Counted from the stretch's first letter, positions 44,824 to 54,542 are shown. The stretch is 61,041 bases of DNA from an uncultured Clostridia bacterium (GCA_947364045.1 CANARN010000006.1:1-61041); one strand, 5' to 3'. Notes: generated by a model not told the origin, from the sequence alone. A program made the numbers and translations.

Positions 44824-44945
44824 TTTTAGTGCATCTCCGAATAAAATTCACTAAAATATATGCAAAGTTACATACTAAATAACACATAATAATTTTAACA
44901 TAAAGCGACATCTATATCAAGTCCGTTAATTTTTGCAAATAAACA

Positions 44946-44974
44946 TTGTAAAATACAAATTTATTTGATATAAT
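44946..44974 (+). promoter_or_regulatory. sigma-A promoter of the tmk operon
   Basis: TTGTAA (44946-44951), 17-base spacer, TATAAT (44969-44974), 37 bases before tmk. Confidence 0.75.
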
Positions 44975-45011
44975 GTAATCTATATAACTATAATTTCAGG
45001 CAGGAAAATTT

Positions 45012-45677
45012 ATGAACGGAAAACTTATTGTCATTGAAGGGCTTGACGGCAGCGGAAAATCAACGCAGATTGAAAAGCTGAAAGAAAAACTTGCAGAATA
45101 CGGAAAAAATGTGAAGCAGATTAAGCTTCCTGACTATGAAAGCCGTTCAAGCGCACTTGTAAAAATGTATTTAGGTGGCGAATTCGGCAATAGCCCCTCG
45201 GACGTTAATACCTTTGCCGCTTCCCTTTTTTACACGGTGGACAGATATGCAAATTACCAAAAGGTCTGGAAAAATGACTATTTAAACGGTGCTTTAATCC
45301 TGGCGGACCGCTACACAACGTCAAATGCCGTTCACCAGACCGTAAAGCTTCCCAAAGACAAATGGAACTCATACCTTGACTGGCTTTTTGAAACGGAATA
45401 CGGCAAGGTCGGAATACCCAAACCCGACAAAGTGATTTTTCTTGATATGGACGTAGACATTTCGCAAAAGCTTATGTCAAAACGGTATTGCGGCGAGGAG
45501 TCTAAAAAAGACGTTCACGAGGCTAATGTAGATTATCTGAAACAATGCCGAGAAGCCGCGCTTTACACGGCAAATCGTTTCGGCTGGACTGTAATTAAGT
45601 GCTTTGACGGCGAAAGCCCCTTGCCGATAGACGAAATAAGCGGCAAAATTTTTGAAAATGTCAAGGAGATGCTTTGA
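45012..45677 (+). CDS. tmk: thymidylate kinase
   Basis: 221 residues. P-loop GLDGSGKST at 10-18, the DR-type region ADRYTTSNAVHQ near 99-110, and LID region DVDISQKLMSKR near 150. It phosphorylates dTMP to dTDP. The DRYTTSNAVHQ motif and inserted LDWLFETEYGKVGIP are the clostridial long form. Its TGA overlaps the next ATG by one base (TGATG), so the two are coupled. First gene of a long run of co-directional genes ending near 52.7 kb. Confidence 0.92.
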   Translation: MNGKLIVIEGLDGSGKSTQIEKLKEKLAEYGKNVKQIKLPDYESRSSALVKMYLGGEFGNSPSDVNTFAASLFYTVDRYANYQKVWKNDYLNGALILADRYTTSNAVHQTVKLPKDKWNSYLDWLFETEYGKVGIPKPDKVIFLDMDVDISQKLMSKRYCGEESKKDVHEANVDYLKQCREAALYTANRFGWTVIKCFDGESPLPIDEISGKIFENVKEML

Positions 45678-46546
45678 TGGACTTTCGTTCTCCTGCGCTT
45701 TCTGACAAATCGGTTATACAGGAAATATTTGACAGTGACAGTACAGACTGCTGTGAATACTGCTTCGGTAATATTTTTATGTGGTCTGATATTTACCAAA
45801 ATAAAATAAATACTCAGGACGGCGTTTTTATTTCAAAAACCTTCAGGGACGCGTTTTATTGCTATCCGAGAGGCTCAGGCGACAAGAAAAGGGTTATCAA
45901 GGAAATAACGGAAAGTGACAAGGGCGCTGTTTTCTACGGGCTGACAGAAAGCGACAAAGAAGAGCTTTGTTCTCTGTTCCCGGACAAATTTGAATTTTTT
46001 GAAGACCGCGACGCTTTTGAATATATCTACAGAACCGAGGATTTAGCTTATCTTCGCGGCAAAAAATATCACAGCAAGAAAAACCACATAAGTTATTTTG
46101 AAAAAAACTTTGACTGGCATTTTGAAGAGATAACTCCGAAAAACATTGACCGCTGCCGCATTTTAAACGACCAGTGGGAACGGCTTAACGAGCAAAAAGA
46201 GCCTGAGGAAATCGAAAACGAACACGAAGCAATTTCCAAAGCATTCGGCAGTTTTTTTGAACTCGGTCTTTACGGAGGAATCCTTTTTGTTGAGAACGAA
46301 GCCGTTGCCTTTACCTTCGGTGAAGGGCTGAACGGCAGTACCTTCTGCACACACGTTGAAAAGGCTTACGCAAATTTCAGAGGCGCATACCAAATGATTA
46401 ACCGTGAGCTTGCAAAAGCGCTTTTGGGAAAATACGAATTTATTAACCGTGAGGATGACACAGGCAGCGAGGGACTGCGCAATGCCAAGCTGTCTTACCG
46501 TCCCGTAACGCTTCTTACAAAATACAACGCCCGTTTAAAAGGATAA
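45677..46546 (+). CDS. DUF2156 (GNAT-like phosphatidylglycerol-lysyltransferase domain) protein
   Basis: 289 residues from ATG 45677, with AAGGAG 9 bases upstream in the end of tmk. It has the DUF2156 pattern: SDSTDCCEYCFGNIFMWSD near 17-35, YLRGKKYHSKKNHISYFEK near 127-145 and GAYQMINRELAKALL near 237-252. The fold is two GNAT-like domains related to the catalytic part of MprF, but without the membrane flippase part. Acceptor unknown; lipid or peptide aminoacylation is a family-based guess. Confidence 0.85.
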   Translation: MDFRSPALSDKSVIQEIFDSDSTDCCEYCFGNIFMWSDIYQNKINTQDGVFISKTFRDAFYCYPRGSGDKKRVIKEITESDKGAVFYGLTESDKEELCSLFPDKFEFFEDRDAFEYIYRTEDLAYLRGKKYHSKKNHISYFEKNFDWHFEEITPKNIDRCRILNDQWERLNEQKEPEEIENEHEAISKAFGSFFELGLYGGILFVENEAVAFTFGEGLNGSTFCTHVEKAYANFRGAYQMINRELAKALLGKYEFINREDDTGSEGLRNAKLSYRPVTLLTKYNARLKG

Positions 46547-46549
46547 TTT

Positions 46550-47212
46550 ATGGACTCAGACAATAAACAAAATCAGCTTTCTGCTCTTTGGCAAAGCATT
46601 TTTGACGAAGATGAATATGTAACAAAGCTGTTTTTTAAAAGGATTTACGGTATTTGTAAAAATCCCTGTATAGAATTTAACGGTAAAATTTTATCCTCTG
46701 CATTCCTTATTCCCTGTGAAATTGAAAAATTTAAGGGCTGTTACGTTTACTGCGCCTTAACGCATAAGGATTACAGAGGGAAAGGTTTAATGGCTGAGGT
46801 TCTCTCTCAGGCAGATGAAATACTGAAAAAAGACGGGCTTGATTTTTTGCTGCTTGTACCTGCAGAAAAAAGCTTATTCAATTATTACGGAAAATTCGGC
46901 TATGTACCTTTCGGGTACTCGTTTCAGACCGATATACCGAAATCCTGCCGTGAGCTCCGGGCAGATTACTCCTCTGTGAGAAGCTTTTCCGAAACAGAGG
47001 TCAAATTTCCCGACTGTGTTGCAGACTTTTGGGCTGACTCAGTAAAGCATTACGGCGGAAAAATTATTGAAACAGACGGCAGTATTTGCCTTTTGGGCGA
47101 AAAAGTTCTCGACGCAAAATCGGGTAATAAAATTTACAATACGGCAATGATTAAAACGGATATTGAAAAATTGAAAAATACTTCGTGCTTTATCGGCATA
47201 ACACTGGAATAA
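46550..47212 (+). CDS. GNAT-family acetyltransferase
   Basis: 220 residues. The acetyl-CoA site is in ALTHKDYRGKGLMAEVLSQA near 73-92, with FNYYGKFGYVPFGY near 115-128. The C-terminal half resembles Eis-like two-part acetyltransferases. It starts 3 bases after the DUF2156 gene. Substrate unknown. Confidence 0.82.
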   Translation: MDSDNKQNQLSALWQSIFDEDEYVTKLFFKRIYGICKNPCIEFNGKILSSAFLIPCEIEKFKGCYVYCALTHKDYRGKGLMAEVLSQADEILKKDGLDFLLLVPAEKSLFNYYGKFGYVPFGYSFQTDIPKSCRELRADYSSVRSFSETEVKFPDCVADFWADSVKHYGGKIIETDGSICLLGEKVLDAKSGNKIYNTAMIKTDIEKLKNTSCFIGITLE

Positions 47213-47228
47213 CTATTGGAGTGAGAAT

Positions 47229-47777
47229 ATGATATACATTTTTTTGGCAGACGGATTTGAAGAGGTTGAAGCGTTGGCACCCGCAGACGTTTTAAGGCGT
47301 GCGGGCATAAATGTTCAAACGGTAGGTGTCGGCGGAAAGATAATTACCGGTTCGCACAATATTCCCGTTGTATGCGATTTAACAGACAGTGAAATCTCTC
47401 TTGACGGTACACTTGAAGGAATTTTCCTTCCGGGAGGAATGCCCGGTACATTAAACCTTGAAAAAAGCAAAAAGGTTAATGAGGCTATCGGCTTCTGTGT
47501 TCAGAATAAATTGCTCATAGCGGCAATTTGCGCCGCCCCGTCAATTCTCGGTCACAAAGGTCTTTTGACGGGCAAAAACGCCGTTTGCTTTCCCGGCTTT
47601 GAGCAGGAGCTTGAAGGCGCTGTATTGTCTGACGGGTTTATTTGCGAAGACGGCAATATAATGACCGCTAAGGGAATGGGCAGCGCAGTTGAATTCGGTT
47701 TAAGAATTGCCGAACGCCTAAAAAGCGCAGACTCGGCAGACGAAATCCGCTCTTCCTTACAGATTTACCATGAATAA
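47229..47777 (+). CDS. DJ-1/PfpI-family protein
   Basis: 182 residues. The DJ-1 core is clear: IFLADGFEEVEALAPADVLRR at the start with the conserved Glu, FLPGGMPGTLNL near 75, and the reactive Cys in AAICAAPSILG near 97-107. Family members act as glyoxalase/deglycase or chaperone; the exact activity here is not shown. Overlaps the next gene by 8 bases. Confidence 0.9.
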   Translation: MIYIFLADGFEEVEALAPADVLRRAGINVQTVGVGGKIITGSHNIPVVCDLTDSEISLDGTLEGIFLPGGMPGTLNLEKSKKVNEAIGFCVQNKLLIAAICAAPSILGHKGLLTGKNAVCFPGFEQELEGAVLSDGFICEDGNIMTAKGMGSAVEFGLRIAERLKSADSADEIRSSLQIYHE

Positions 47778-48324
47778 ACAGGAATTCCGCAAAAAATATC
47801 TGGCTTTAAGAAACAGCATACCGCTTTCCCAAAAGCAGATTTTCGATAAATCCCTGACAGACAAAATACTGTCCTCTGTCGAATTTAAAAGCGCTGACTG
47901 CATTTTGCTTTTTGCAAGCATCAGAAGTGAGGTTAATACTCTCGGTTTATTCCGCGAATGCATAAAGCAAGGCAAAAAGGTTTATTTCCCGAAATGCACA
48001 GATGCAGGAAAAATGGAATTTTTACGAGTTTTTTCCGCAAATGACTTTTCGGTCGGCAAATACGGCATTTCCGAACCTAAAACGGAAGAAAAGTACACCG
48101 AAAGCAAAACAAGCGATTTAGCAGTTATACCGGCTTTAGCTGTCGGAAAAGATTTTTCCCGTATCGGCTACGGAAAAGGCTACTATGACAGATTTTTGAA
48201 GAATTTTAAAGGAATATCCCTTTGTCCCGTATATCCGCAGCTGCTTTGCGGCGGAGTTCCGACAGACGAATTTGACATTCCGCTGAATATAATTATTACA
48301 CCTACACAAAGCCTAAGGAGGTAA
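47770..48324 (+). CDS. 5-formyltetrahydrofolate cyclo-ligase
   Basis: 184 residues. Begins with the basic RKKYLALRNSIP, and has the folate/ATP signature VIPALAVGKDFSRIGYGKGYYDRFL near 114-138. It recycles 5-formyl-THF to methenyl-THF with ATP. It overlaps the DJ-1 gene, so the two are coupled in translation; a strong AAGGAGG then precedes mltG. Confidence 0.92.
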   Translation: MNKQEFRKKYLALRNSIPLSQKQIFDKSLTDKILSSVEFKSADCILLFASIRSEVNTLGLFRECIKQGKKVYFPKCTDAGKMEFLRVFSANDFSVGKYGISEPKTEEKYTESKTSDLAVIPALAVGKDFSRIGYGKGYYDRFLKNFKGISLCPVYPQLLCGGVPTDEFDIPLNIIITPTQSLRR

Positions 48325-48329
48325 CTTAT

Positions 48330-49988
48330 ATGGACAAGTTTTCAAATGATTTTTCCAGCAAAAGTTACGATGATCTTTTAAACGAATATGCAGGCGAAAG
48401 TCTGACAAGTAAGGTCAGCCGACCGCATGAGCCGACCGAAAAACCCGAAAGAAAGGCAAATACGGCAAAAAGCGGTATGACAGATATTTATACAAAAAGA
48501 GCGAATACTCCTGCTCCGAAAAGGGCGGTAATTGAAACTCCGAAAAGAGCTGAACCGCCGCAAAGAAATTCTGCTCCGAATATACAGAAAAATACGTCTG
48601 CTCCCATACGGCGTCCTAATGCTCCGAAATCAGCTTCCGAAAATACTCCGCCAAACAGAGCGCCAAAAATTAACCTCAGAACAATAAAAAGCTTTGAGGA
48701 AGAAATAAAAGCTGCAAAGCCGACTGCGGCGAAGTCTGAAAAGGGCGACACAATGGAGTTTAAAAAGACAAGGACCTCGTCTAAAGCGCCTGTTATTGAT
48801 AAGGTCTTTTCAAAAGAAGCTTCCGCCAACATAAAGAAAAAAGCTGTAAATTTCAAGAATAAAAGTATATCTACAATAAAATCCCCAGATAAAAGAGCCG
48901 CAGTTATCAATGCATTGAAGGTAAATAAAACCGTGTTTATCGGTATGGCGGTTTGTCTTGTAATTTCAATCGCTGTTTCGGTTCTGCTTATCGGCTGTGT
49001 TAACGACGTTCTCGCCATAGGCAGAGACGGAGAAACGTCTGTTGAAGTAGTCCTTCCTGATAATGCCGACACAAAAACAGCTGTTTCTGTTTTAAAAGAA
49101 AGCGGACTTATCAAAAACAAGCTTTTCTGCACGGTTTTCATTAAAGCTATGGGTTATTCAGACAAAAACTATTTGCCCGGCGTTTATTATTTCACAGAAA
49201 ATATGGGCGTCGAGAAAATGATTAAACGCTTTAAAACAAGCAGTACCAGAGGCGCTCTTATCAGTATTACGATTCCCGAGGGCTACACTATTGACAAGAT
49301 TTTTGAACGTCTTGAAAAGAACAACATCTGCACTGCCTCTGCCCTATACAAAACGATAAACGAGGTAGATTTCAGCAAAGAATACAGTTTTATTCCAAGC
49401 GCTGATTCAAAAAAAGACTGCTATCATGTTCTTGAGGGTTATTTCTTCCCTGCTACCTATGAATTTGAACAGGGAGCCGACCCTGCAACCGTTGTCAGAA
49501 AATTTCTTAACGCTTTCCAGCAGCACTGGACAGACGAGTATGCAAAGAAAGCTGAAGAGCTGAGAATGTCAGTTGACGAAATAGTAAATCTTGCGTCTAT
49601 TATTGAAAAAGAAGGCGCAAATGCCAAGCAGTTTACGCAGATTTCATCTGTTCTCCATAACCGTTTGAATAAATCAGGGCTTTATCCGCTCCTTGAATGT
49701 AACTCAACTAAGGATTACGTTACAAATACAATTTCGGCAAAGGTAACATCAAAATCCGAGCTTAATAAATATATTTCAGGCTACAACACCTACGAGCATG
49801 AAGGTCTTCCTGTCGGCGCAATCTGCAATCCGGGCGAAACAGCTATTGAAGCGGCCCTCAATCCCGAAAACACCTATTACTATTTCTTTGCTCACGACAA
49901 CAAGAAAAATATTTATATGGCTGAAACAATGGAACAGCATGACGCGAACCTCAGAAAAATTGCACAGCTTAACGCAAAACAGTCTTAA
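48330..49988 (+). CDS. mltG: endolytic murein transglycosylase MltG with long cytoplasmic tail
   Basis: 552 residues. Residues 1-190 are a Lys/Pro/Ala-rich, low-complexity cytoplasmic tail with repeated APKR, PKRA and APIRR motifs. One membrane segment follows at about 200-222. The extracytoplasmic part has a LysM-like region (VLPDNADTKTAVSVLKESG) and the catalytic domain, with the active-site Glu in LASIIEKEGAN near 425 and GLPVGAICNPGETAIEAALNP near 490-510. MltG cuts nascent glycan strands and sets their length. In Bacillus the gene is also followed by U32-family genes, as here. Confidence 0.9.
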   Translation: MDKFSNDFSSKSYDDLLNEYAGESLTSKVSRPHEPTEKPERKANTAKSGMTDIYTKRANTPAPKRAVIETPKRAEPPQRNSAPNIQKNTSAPIRRPNAPKSASENTPPNRAPKINLRTIKSFEEEIKAAKPTAAKSEKGDTMEFKKTRTSSKAPVIDKVFSKEASANIKKKAVNFKNKSISTIKSPDKRAAVINALKVNKTVFIGMAVCLVISIAVSVLLIGCVNDVLAIGRDGETSVEVVLPDNADTKTAVSVLKESGLIKNKLFCTVFIKAMGYSDKNYLPGVYYFTENMGVEKMIKRFKTSSTRGALISITIPEGYTIDKIFERLEKNNICTASALYKTINEVDFSKEYSFIPSADSKKDCYHVLEGYFFPATYEFEQGADPATVVRKFLNAFQQHWTDEYAKKAEELRMSVDEIVNLASIIEKEGANAKQFTQISSVLHNRLNKSGLYPLLECNSTKDYVTNTISAKVTSKSELNKYISGYNTYEHEGLPVGAICNPGETAIEAALNPENTYYYFFAHDNKKNIYMAETMEQHDANLRKIAQLNAKQS

Positions 49989-49997
49989 GGAGAACGT

Positions 49998-51218
49998 ATG
50001 ATTAAACCCGAAATACTTTCGCCTGCGGGCGACAAAGAACGGCTTGACGCCGCCTTAATGTTCGGCGCAGACGCAGTTTACCTCGGCGCAGACGCATTTA
50101 CAATGCGCGCCGCTCCGCAGAATTTCAAAACAGAAGAGCTTTCGCAAACTGTTGAAAAATGCCACGGCAAAAATGTTAAGGTATACCTTACCGTAAATAC
50201 TCTGCCGCGTAACAATGAAATTGCGCTTTTGCCATCTTACCTTGAGCAGTGGGAAGCTGCGGGCGTTGACGGATTTATTGTTGCCGATATAGGCGTACTC
50301 TCTCTTTGTAAAAAATACGCTCCGAAAGTGCCTGTGCATATTTCTACGCAGGCAGGCATTGTAAATTACGTTACCGCTAATGAATTCTACAATATGGGCG
50401 CTTCGAGAATTGTAACCGCAAGAGAGCTTTCTCTTAATGAAATTGCGGAAATCCGCGCAAAAATTCCGAAGGAGCTGCAGATTGAATGCTTTGTCCACGG
50501 CGCAATGTGCGTTTCATTTTCAGGCAGATGCCTTTTGTCCAACTACCTGTTAAACAGAGATGCAAACAGAGGCGAGTGCGCTCAGCCGTGCCGCTGGGAA
50601 TACGCAATTATGGAGAAAAAGCGTGACGGAATGTATTTCCCCATTGACGATACGGAAAACGGCACATACATATTAAATTCGAAGGATATGTGTATGATTG
50701 AGCATATTCCGGAGCTTATCGAGGCGGGAATTAACAGCTTTAAAATTGAGGGCAGAGCAAAATCTGCTTACTATGCGTCGGTTATTACCAATGCTTACAA
50801 GGCGGCTGTGAACGAATATATGCAAAATCCCTCCCCTGAATTCAAACCGTCAAAATGGATAATAGACGAGTGCTATAAGGTCAGCTACCGCGATTACTGC
50901 ACAGGATTCTATTTTGACGCTCCGAATGAAAATGCGCAGGTGTCCTTTGAAGGCGGTTACATCCGCCACTGCGACATTGCGGCAGTGGTTACAAAGTGCG
51001 AGGACGGTTTTATTTTCGCAGAACAGCGGAATAAATTTTGCAGAGGCGAAGAGCTTGACGCATTGGAGCCTGCAAAGGAACCCGTATTTTTTAAAGCAGA
51101 CGAGCTCTTTGACCTTGACGGAAATGCGCTTGATTCGCTCCCCCACCCGATGATGCAGTTTAAAATCAAAAGCGACTTAAATTTCCCTGCGGGAACGATG
51201 CTGAGAAAAGGAAAATAA
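49998..51218 (+). CDS. U32-family peptidase-like tRNA hydroxylation protein
   Basis: 406 residues. The U32 signature with its Cys ligands is present: CFVHGAMCVSFSGRC near 161-175 and GECAQPCRW near 188-196. The start KPEILSPAGDKERLDAALMFGADAVYLGA is typical. Relatives (TrhP, YrrO) hydroxylate uridine 34 of tRNA with prephenate, rather than act as collagenases. AAGGAG lies 7 bases upstream. Only one U32 gene is here, where Bacillus has two. Confidence 0.88.
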   Translation: MIKPEILSPAGDKERLDAALMFGADAVYLGADAFTMRAAPQNFKTEELSQTVEKCHGKNVKVYLTVNTLPRNNEIALLPSYLEQWEAAGVDGFIVADIGVLSLCKKYAPKVPVHISTQAGIVNYVTANEFYNMGASRIVTARELSLNEIAEIRAKIPKELQIECFVHGAMCVSFSGRCLLSNYLLNRDANRGECAQPCRWEYAIMEKKRDGMYFPIDDTENGTYILNSKDMCMIEHIPELIEAGINSFKIEGRAKSAYYASVITNAYKAAVNEYMQNPSPEFKPSKWIIDECYKVSYRDYCTGFYFDAPNENAQVSFEGGYIRHCDIAAVVTKCEDGFIFAEQRNKFCRGEELDALEPAKEPVFFKADELFDLDGNALDSLPHPMMQFKIKSDLNFPAGTMLRKGK

Positions 51219-51219
51219 G

Positions 51220-51825
51220 ATGAATTTTAATAGCGAAAAGCTAACTTGGTTCAGAGAACCTAAGGAATATAAAATCAGCGACAATAAAATTGAAATTATT
51301 ACCGAACCGCACACAGATTTGTGGCAAAAGACATATTATCACTTTATTAACGATAATGCCCCCGTTCTTCAGACAGAAACCGATGAAAAATATTTTTCTT
51401 TTACCGTCAAAACAGAATTTGAAAGCAAATTCAGATTTGACCAATGCGGCATTGCAATGTATCTGGACAGCGAAAACTGGTTAAAAGCCTCTGTTGAATA
51501 TGAAAACGGTACATTTCAGCATTTGGGCAGTGTTGTCACAAATAACGGATATTCAGATTGGGCAACAACCGAAATTGACGCTTCAATTAAATCAATGTGG
51601 TACAGATTAAGCCGAAGATGCGATGATTTCTGCATCGAATGTTCTGCTGACGGTACGGACTTTAAGCAAATGCGTATTTGCCATATGCATAACGGCGGCG
51701 GCACAGTAAGGTTCGGAATATATGCATGCAGTCCGGAAAACTCGTCCTTTAAGGCTACCTTTACAAACCTCGAAATTACCGAATGTATGTGGAATGCGCA
51801 TAACGGACAAACTCCGGATTATTAA
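51220..51825 (+). CDS. DUF1349 domain protein
   Basis: 201 residues, one base after the U32 gene. The DUF1349 beta-sandwich pattern is seen: LWQKTYYHFINDNAPVL near 29-45, FRFDQCGIAMYLDSENWLKASVEYE near 70-95 and GSVVTNNGYSDWATTEI near 102-118. The fold is that of concanavalin-type sugar-binding lectins; no catalytic motif is known. Lacks a signal peptide. Confidence 0.85.
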   Translation: MNFNSEKLTWFREPKEYKISDNKIEIITEPHTDLWQKTYYHFINDNAPVLQTETDEKYFSFTVKTEFESKFRFDQCGIAMYLDSENWLKASVEYENGTFQHLGSVVTNNGYSDWATTEIDASIKSMWYRLSRRCDDFCIECSADGTDFKQMRICHMHNGGGTVRFGIYACSPENSSFKATFTNLEITECMWNAHNGQTPDY

Positions 51826-51844
51826 ATCGGATAACCAAATAACA

Positions 51845-52732
51845 ATGAATTTATTTTTAGATAATTTAGTAAAAGAAATACAGCTTAATGACAGTGTTTA
51901 CGCTCTTGCTCTGCCGCACATCAAGTCAGGCAGGGCAGAGATTTTAGCGGACAAAATACTGTCAAAGGGCTGTTATTTTTGTTCTGCGGAATATAATAAA
52001 TCTCCGAAAGAATATGCCTCTTTACTGCTCGCCGCCTCTCTTTTACTGGCAGGAAAAGCCTATGAAAAATACCGTGAAAGAAACATTCCCGACGAAATTT
52101 TTTATGACACAATGTCAGACATCACAGTTTGGGTAAATACGCTTAAGAGAGAAGAAAATATCGACGGGCTTAAAAACATTGCCTGGCTTTACAATCATTT
52201 TAAATTTGAGCTGTTCAAGGTTGGCAGAATGCAGTATCAGTTTTTCAAAACAAATTATGTACTTTCGGGTGTGCCGTTGCATAAAATCAGTAAAATGACC
52301 GTTAAAAATCACCGAAACGTACTTAATATTCATATCCCCGAAGGTGAACCGCTTAACTTTGATAAATGCAAAGACAGCATAAATACAGCTAAAGAATTTT
52401 TCGGAAAATACTTTCCCGAATACAAATTTGACGGCTTTGTGTGCGAATCGTGGCTCCTTGACCCCAACAACGCCCTGTTTATGGATAACAGCAAGAATAT
52501 TGTAAAATTTGCAGACCTGTTTGACACGGTTGTCAGAACAAAGCGAAACAGCTTTGAAATTGTTAAACGTCTTTGGGGAAAAGAAATAAAATCAGCAAAG
52601 GATATAAAAGACTTTCCCGAAATCACTGATTTACAAAAACGCACAAAAGCATATATTCTGTCGGGCGGTAAAACCGGAAACGGATATGGCACAATAAAAT
52701 ACTGCAATTTTGCCCAACTCTACGATTCATAG
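51845..52732 (+). CDS. acyltransferase-like protein of uncertain family
   Basis: 295 residues from ATG 51845; the frame is open upstream through the end of the DUF1349 gene and no clear Shine-Dalgarno sequence marks the start, so the true start is uncertain. An N-terminal helical half is followed by a GNAT-like C-terminal half with LNIHIPEGEPLNFDKCKDS near 172-190 and FVCESWLLDPN near 208-218. Such two-part proteins occur in clostridia as acyltransferase domain proteins of unknown role. Confidence 0.7.
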   Translation: MNLFLDNLVKEIQLNDSVYALALPHIKSGRAEILADKILSKGCYFCSAEYNKSPKEYASLLLAASLLLAGKAYEKYRERNIPDEIFYDTMSDITVWVNTLKREENIDGLKNIAWLYNHFKFELFKVGRMQYQFFKTNYVLSGVPLHKISKMTVKNHRNVLNIHIPEGEPLNFDKCKDSINTAKEFFGKYFPEYKFDGFVCESWLLDPNNALFMDNSKNIVKFADLFDTVVRTKRNSFEIVKRLWGKEIKSAKDIKDFPEITDLQKRTKAYILSGGKTGNGYGTIKYCNFAQLYDS

Positions 52733-52795
52733 GGTGACACAGCGTCTAAAAAAATGCTATCCTAAGTGTATAAAATAATAAAAGGAGTTACCGAT

Positions 52796-53806
52796 ATGAA
52801 CCCCAAAAATGTAGGTGAATTTATTGCCGAGCTTAGAAGTGAACAGAATATTACACAAAAGGATTTAGCTGAAAGACTCGGAGTTACCGACAAAGCTGTT
52901 TCACGTTGGGAAACGGGCAAGGGCTACCCTGATATTGAAATTCTGCAAAATATCAGCACCGTATTCGGCGTCACTGTCAATGAGCTTTTATGCGGTGAAA
53001 GGATTGCTCCTCAGGAGCTTATAAATGCCTGTGACAATAATGTTACAAAGGCATGGTATAAAAATAAAAAACTGCGCCGTTTTCTGCAAGAAGCACTGTG
53101 CACCGTACTTCTTTTGTGCATTGCCTTTGCCTCTCTTGCGATTTACAGTCATAAAGAAATCACCGATTCAAAATTTATGAATACGGAAACATATCTTTAC
53201 AGCACTTCCACGCATGGAATACTCAGCGAATGTACAGGAATAATCAATTCTCAGATAAACGATTTTGAAGTAAAAAACTTTTCAGTGACAATGTCAAGCG
53301 ACCTGCAAATATCCACCTGCCTGTTTGACGGAATATCCCGTGAGAGAAACACCGTTATTAAAGGCGAAGCGTTTAACCGCAGCCTTACGCACCGGTCGTT
53401 TAACTGCACAGTGAAAGAGGAAGATATTCCGAAAAATATGTCTTACCTTTTTGACAGTAACTATAATTTAAATCTTAACGATATAAATTCCGTAATGTCG
53501 TTGATTGATTTTAAAAGCTTCGGACCGCAGAAATGTGAAATACTGTTTTCTTTGATTCCGGAAATCTGTACTTTTAAAGGCTATAAGGGCGATGCAGATT
53601 TGCCGTATCAGGAATTTGTGCTGTCCGACGGTCAGCTTGTTCCGATAGAAAATAAAACGCTTACGGGAAATTTTGTTAAATTTGACTTGTCCCGTATGCT
53701 TAAAGACACCGAAGAAAACGAGATAACCGTAAACGGTGAAAAACGTACTGTTGTAACGGAAGGGCTTCGTTCAAACACTTATGCCGTAATATATGTTTCC
53801 GTATAA
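52796..53806 (+). CDS. XRE-type regulator with one membrane segment
   Basis: 336 residues from ATG 52796 (AAAGGAG 8 bases upstream). Helix-turn-helix at 5-60 (ITQKDLAERLGVTDKAVSRWE). A single hydrophobic segment lies near 95-116 (EALCTVLLLCIAFASLAIYS). The C-terminal 215 residues follow the membrane and are presumably outside. This HTH-plus-membrane layout suggests a surface or membrane signal controls it; targets unknown. Confidence 0.82.
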   Translation: MNPKNVGEFIAELRSEQNITQKDLAERLGVTDKAVSRWETGKGYPDIEILQNISTVFGVTVNELLCGERIAPQELINACDNNVTKAWYKNKKLRRFLQEALCTVLLLCIAFASLAIYSHKEITDSKFMNTETYLYSTSTHGILSECTGIINSQINDFEVKNFSVTMSSDLQISTCLFDGISRERNTVIKGEAFNRSLTHRSFNCTVKEEDIPKNMSYLFDSNYNLNLNDINSVMSLIDFKSFGPQKCEILFSLIPEICTFKGYKGDADLPYQEFVLSDGQLVPIENKTLTGNFVKFDLSRMLKDTEENEITVNGEKRTVVTEGLRSNTYAVIYVSV

Positions 53807-53854
53807 CCGTTGCACTTTATAAAAAAATGTGGTATTATTTTTTCGGTGATTTAA

Positions 53855-54529
53855 GTGAGATTACGTAAAACAAAAAATCTTGAAAAACGGCGTGAAAGCT
53901 GCAGTGAACTGCGTCTGCCCTATACTCTGCCCACATTTAAACTTAATGAAATTAAGGACTATACACAGTATTTCGATTTTGAAGAGATTTTCGGCAACCA
54001 AAATCCTCTTGTTCTTGAAATCGGGTGCGGAAAAGGTCAGTTTGCCTGTACCTATGCTGAGAAGAATCCCAACAGAAACGTGATTGCCGTTGAGTGCGAA
54101 GCTGGAGTACTTGTAAAGGCTTGCGAAAAAGCACAGAGTATGGAGCTTTCCAATATACGATTTTTAGAAATGAAAGCTGAATATCTCCCAATATTCGTAA
54201 AGCCCCAAAGCATCAGCGAAATTTATCTTAATTTCAGTACACCGTTCCCCAAAAAGACCTATGAAAAGCACCGCTTAACGCACAAAAGCTTTTTGGAAAT
54301 ATACAAATCACTCTTATGCAGTGACGGGTTTATTGCACAGAAAACCGACAATCAAGGCTTGTTTGAATTTTCCGTTGAGAGCTTTTCTCAAAACGGATTT
54401 GCGCTTTATAATGTTTCGCTTGATTTACACAAAAGTGACTTTAATGGCAACATTGTAACAGAATACGAACAAAAATTTGCAGAACAAGGTATGCCGATTT
54501 ACAGGCTTGAGGCAAGGCCTATTTTATAA
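53855..54529 (+). CDS. trmB: tRNA (guanine-N7-)-methyltransferase
   Basis: 224 residues from GTG 53855 with a weak site (CGGTGAT). The AdoMet motif is LVLEIGCGKGQFACTYAEK near 50-68. The usual catalytic motif LNFSDPWPKKRHxKRRL reads LNFSTPFPKKTYEKHRLT near 124-141, replacing Asp-Pro-Trp with Thr-Pro-Phe. Then KTDNQGLFEFSVESF and EYEQKFAEQGMPIYRLEA, both typical. It methylates G46 of tRNAs. The altered motif may be lineage-specific. Confidence 0.88.
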   Translation: MRLRKTKNLEKRRESCSELRLPYTLPTFKLNEIKDYTQYFDFEEIFGNQNPLVLEIGCGKGQFACTYAEKNPNRNVIAVECEAGVLVKACEKAQSMELSNIRFLEMKAEYLPIFVKPQSISEIYLNFSTPFPKKTYEKHRLTHKSFLEIYKSLLCSDGFIAQKTDNQGLFEFSVESFSQNGFALYNVSLDLHKSDFNGNIVTEYEQKFAEQGMPIYRLEARPIL

Positions 54530-54542
54530 TTGATACCGACAT

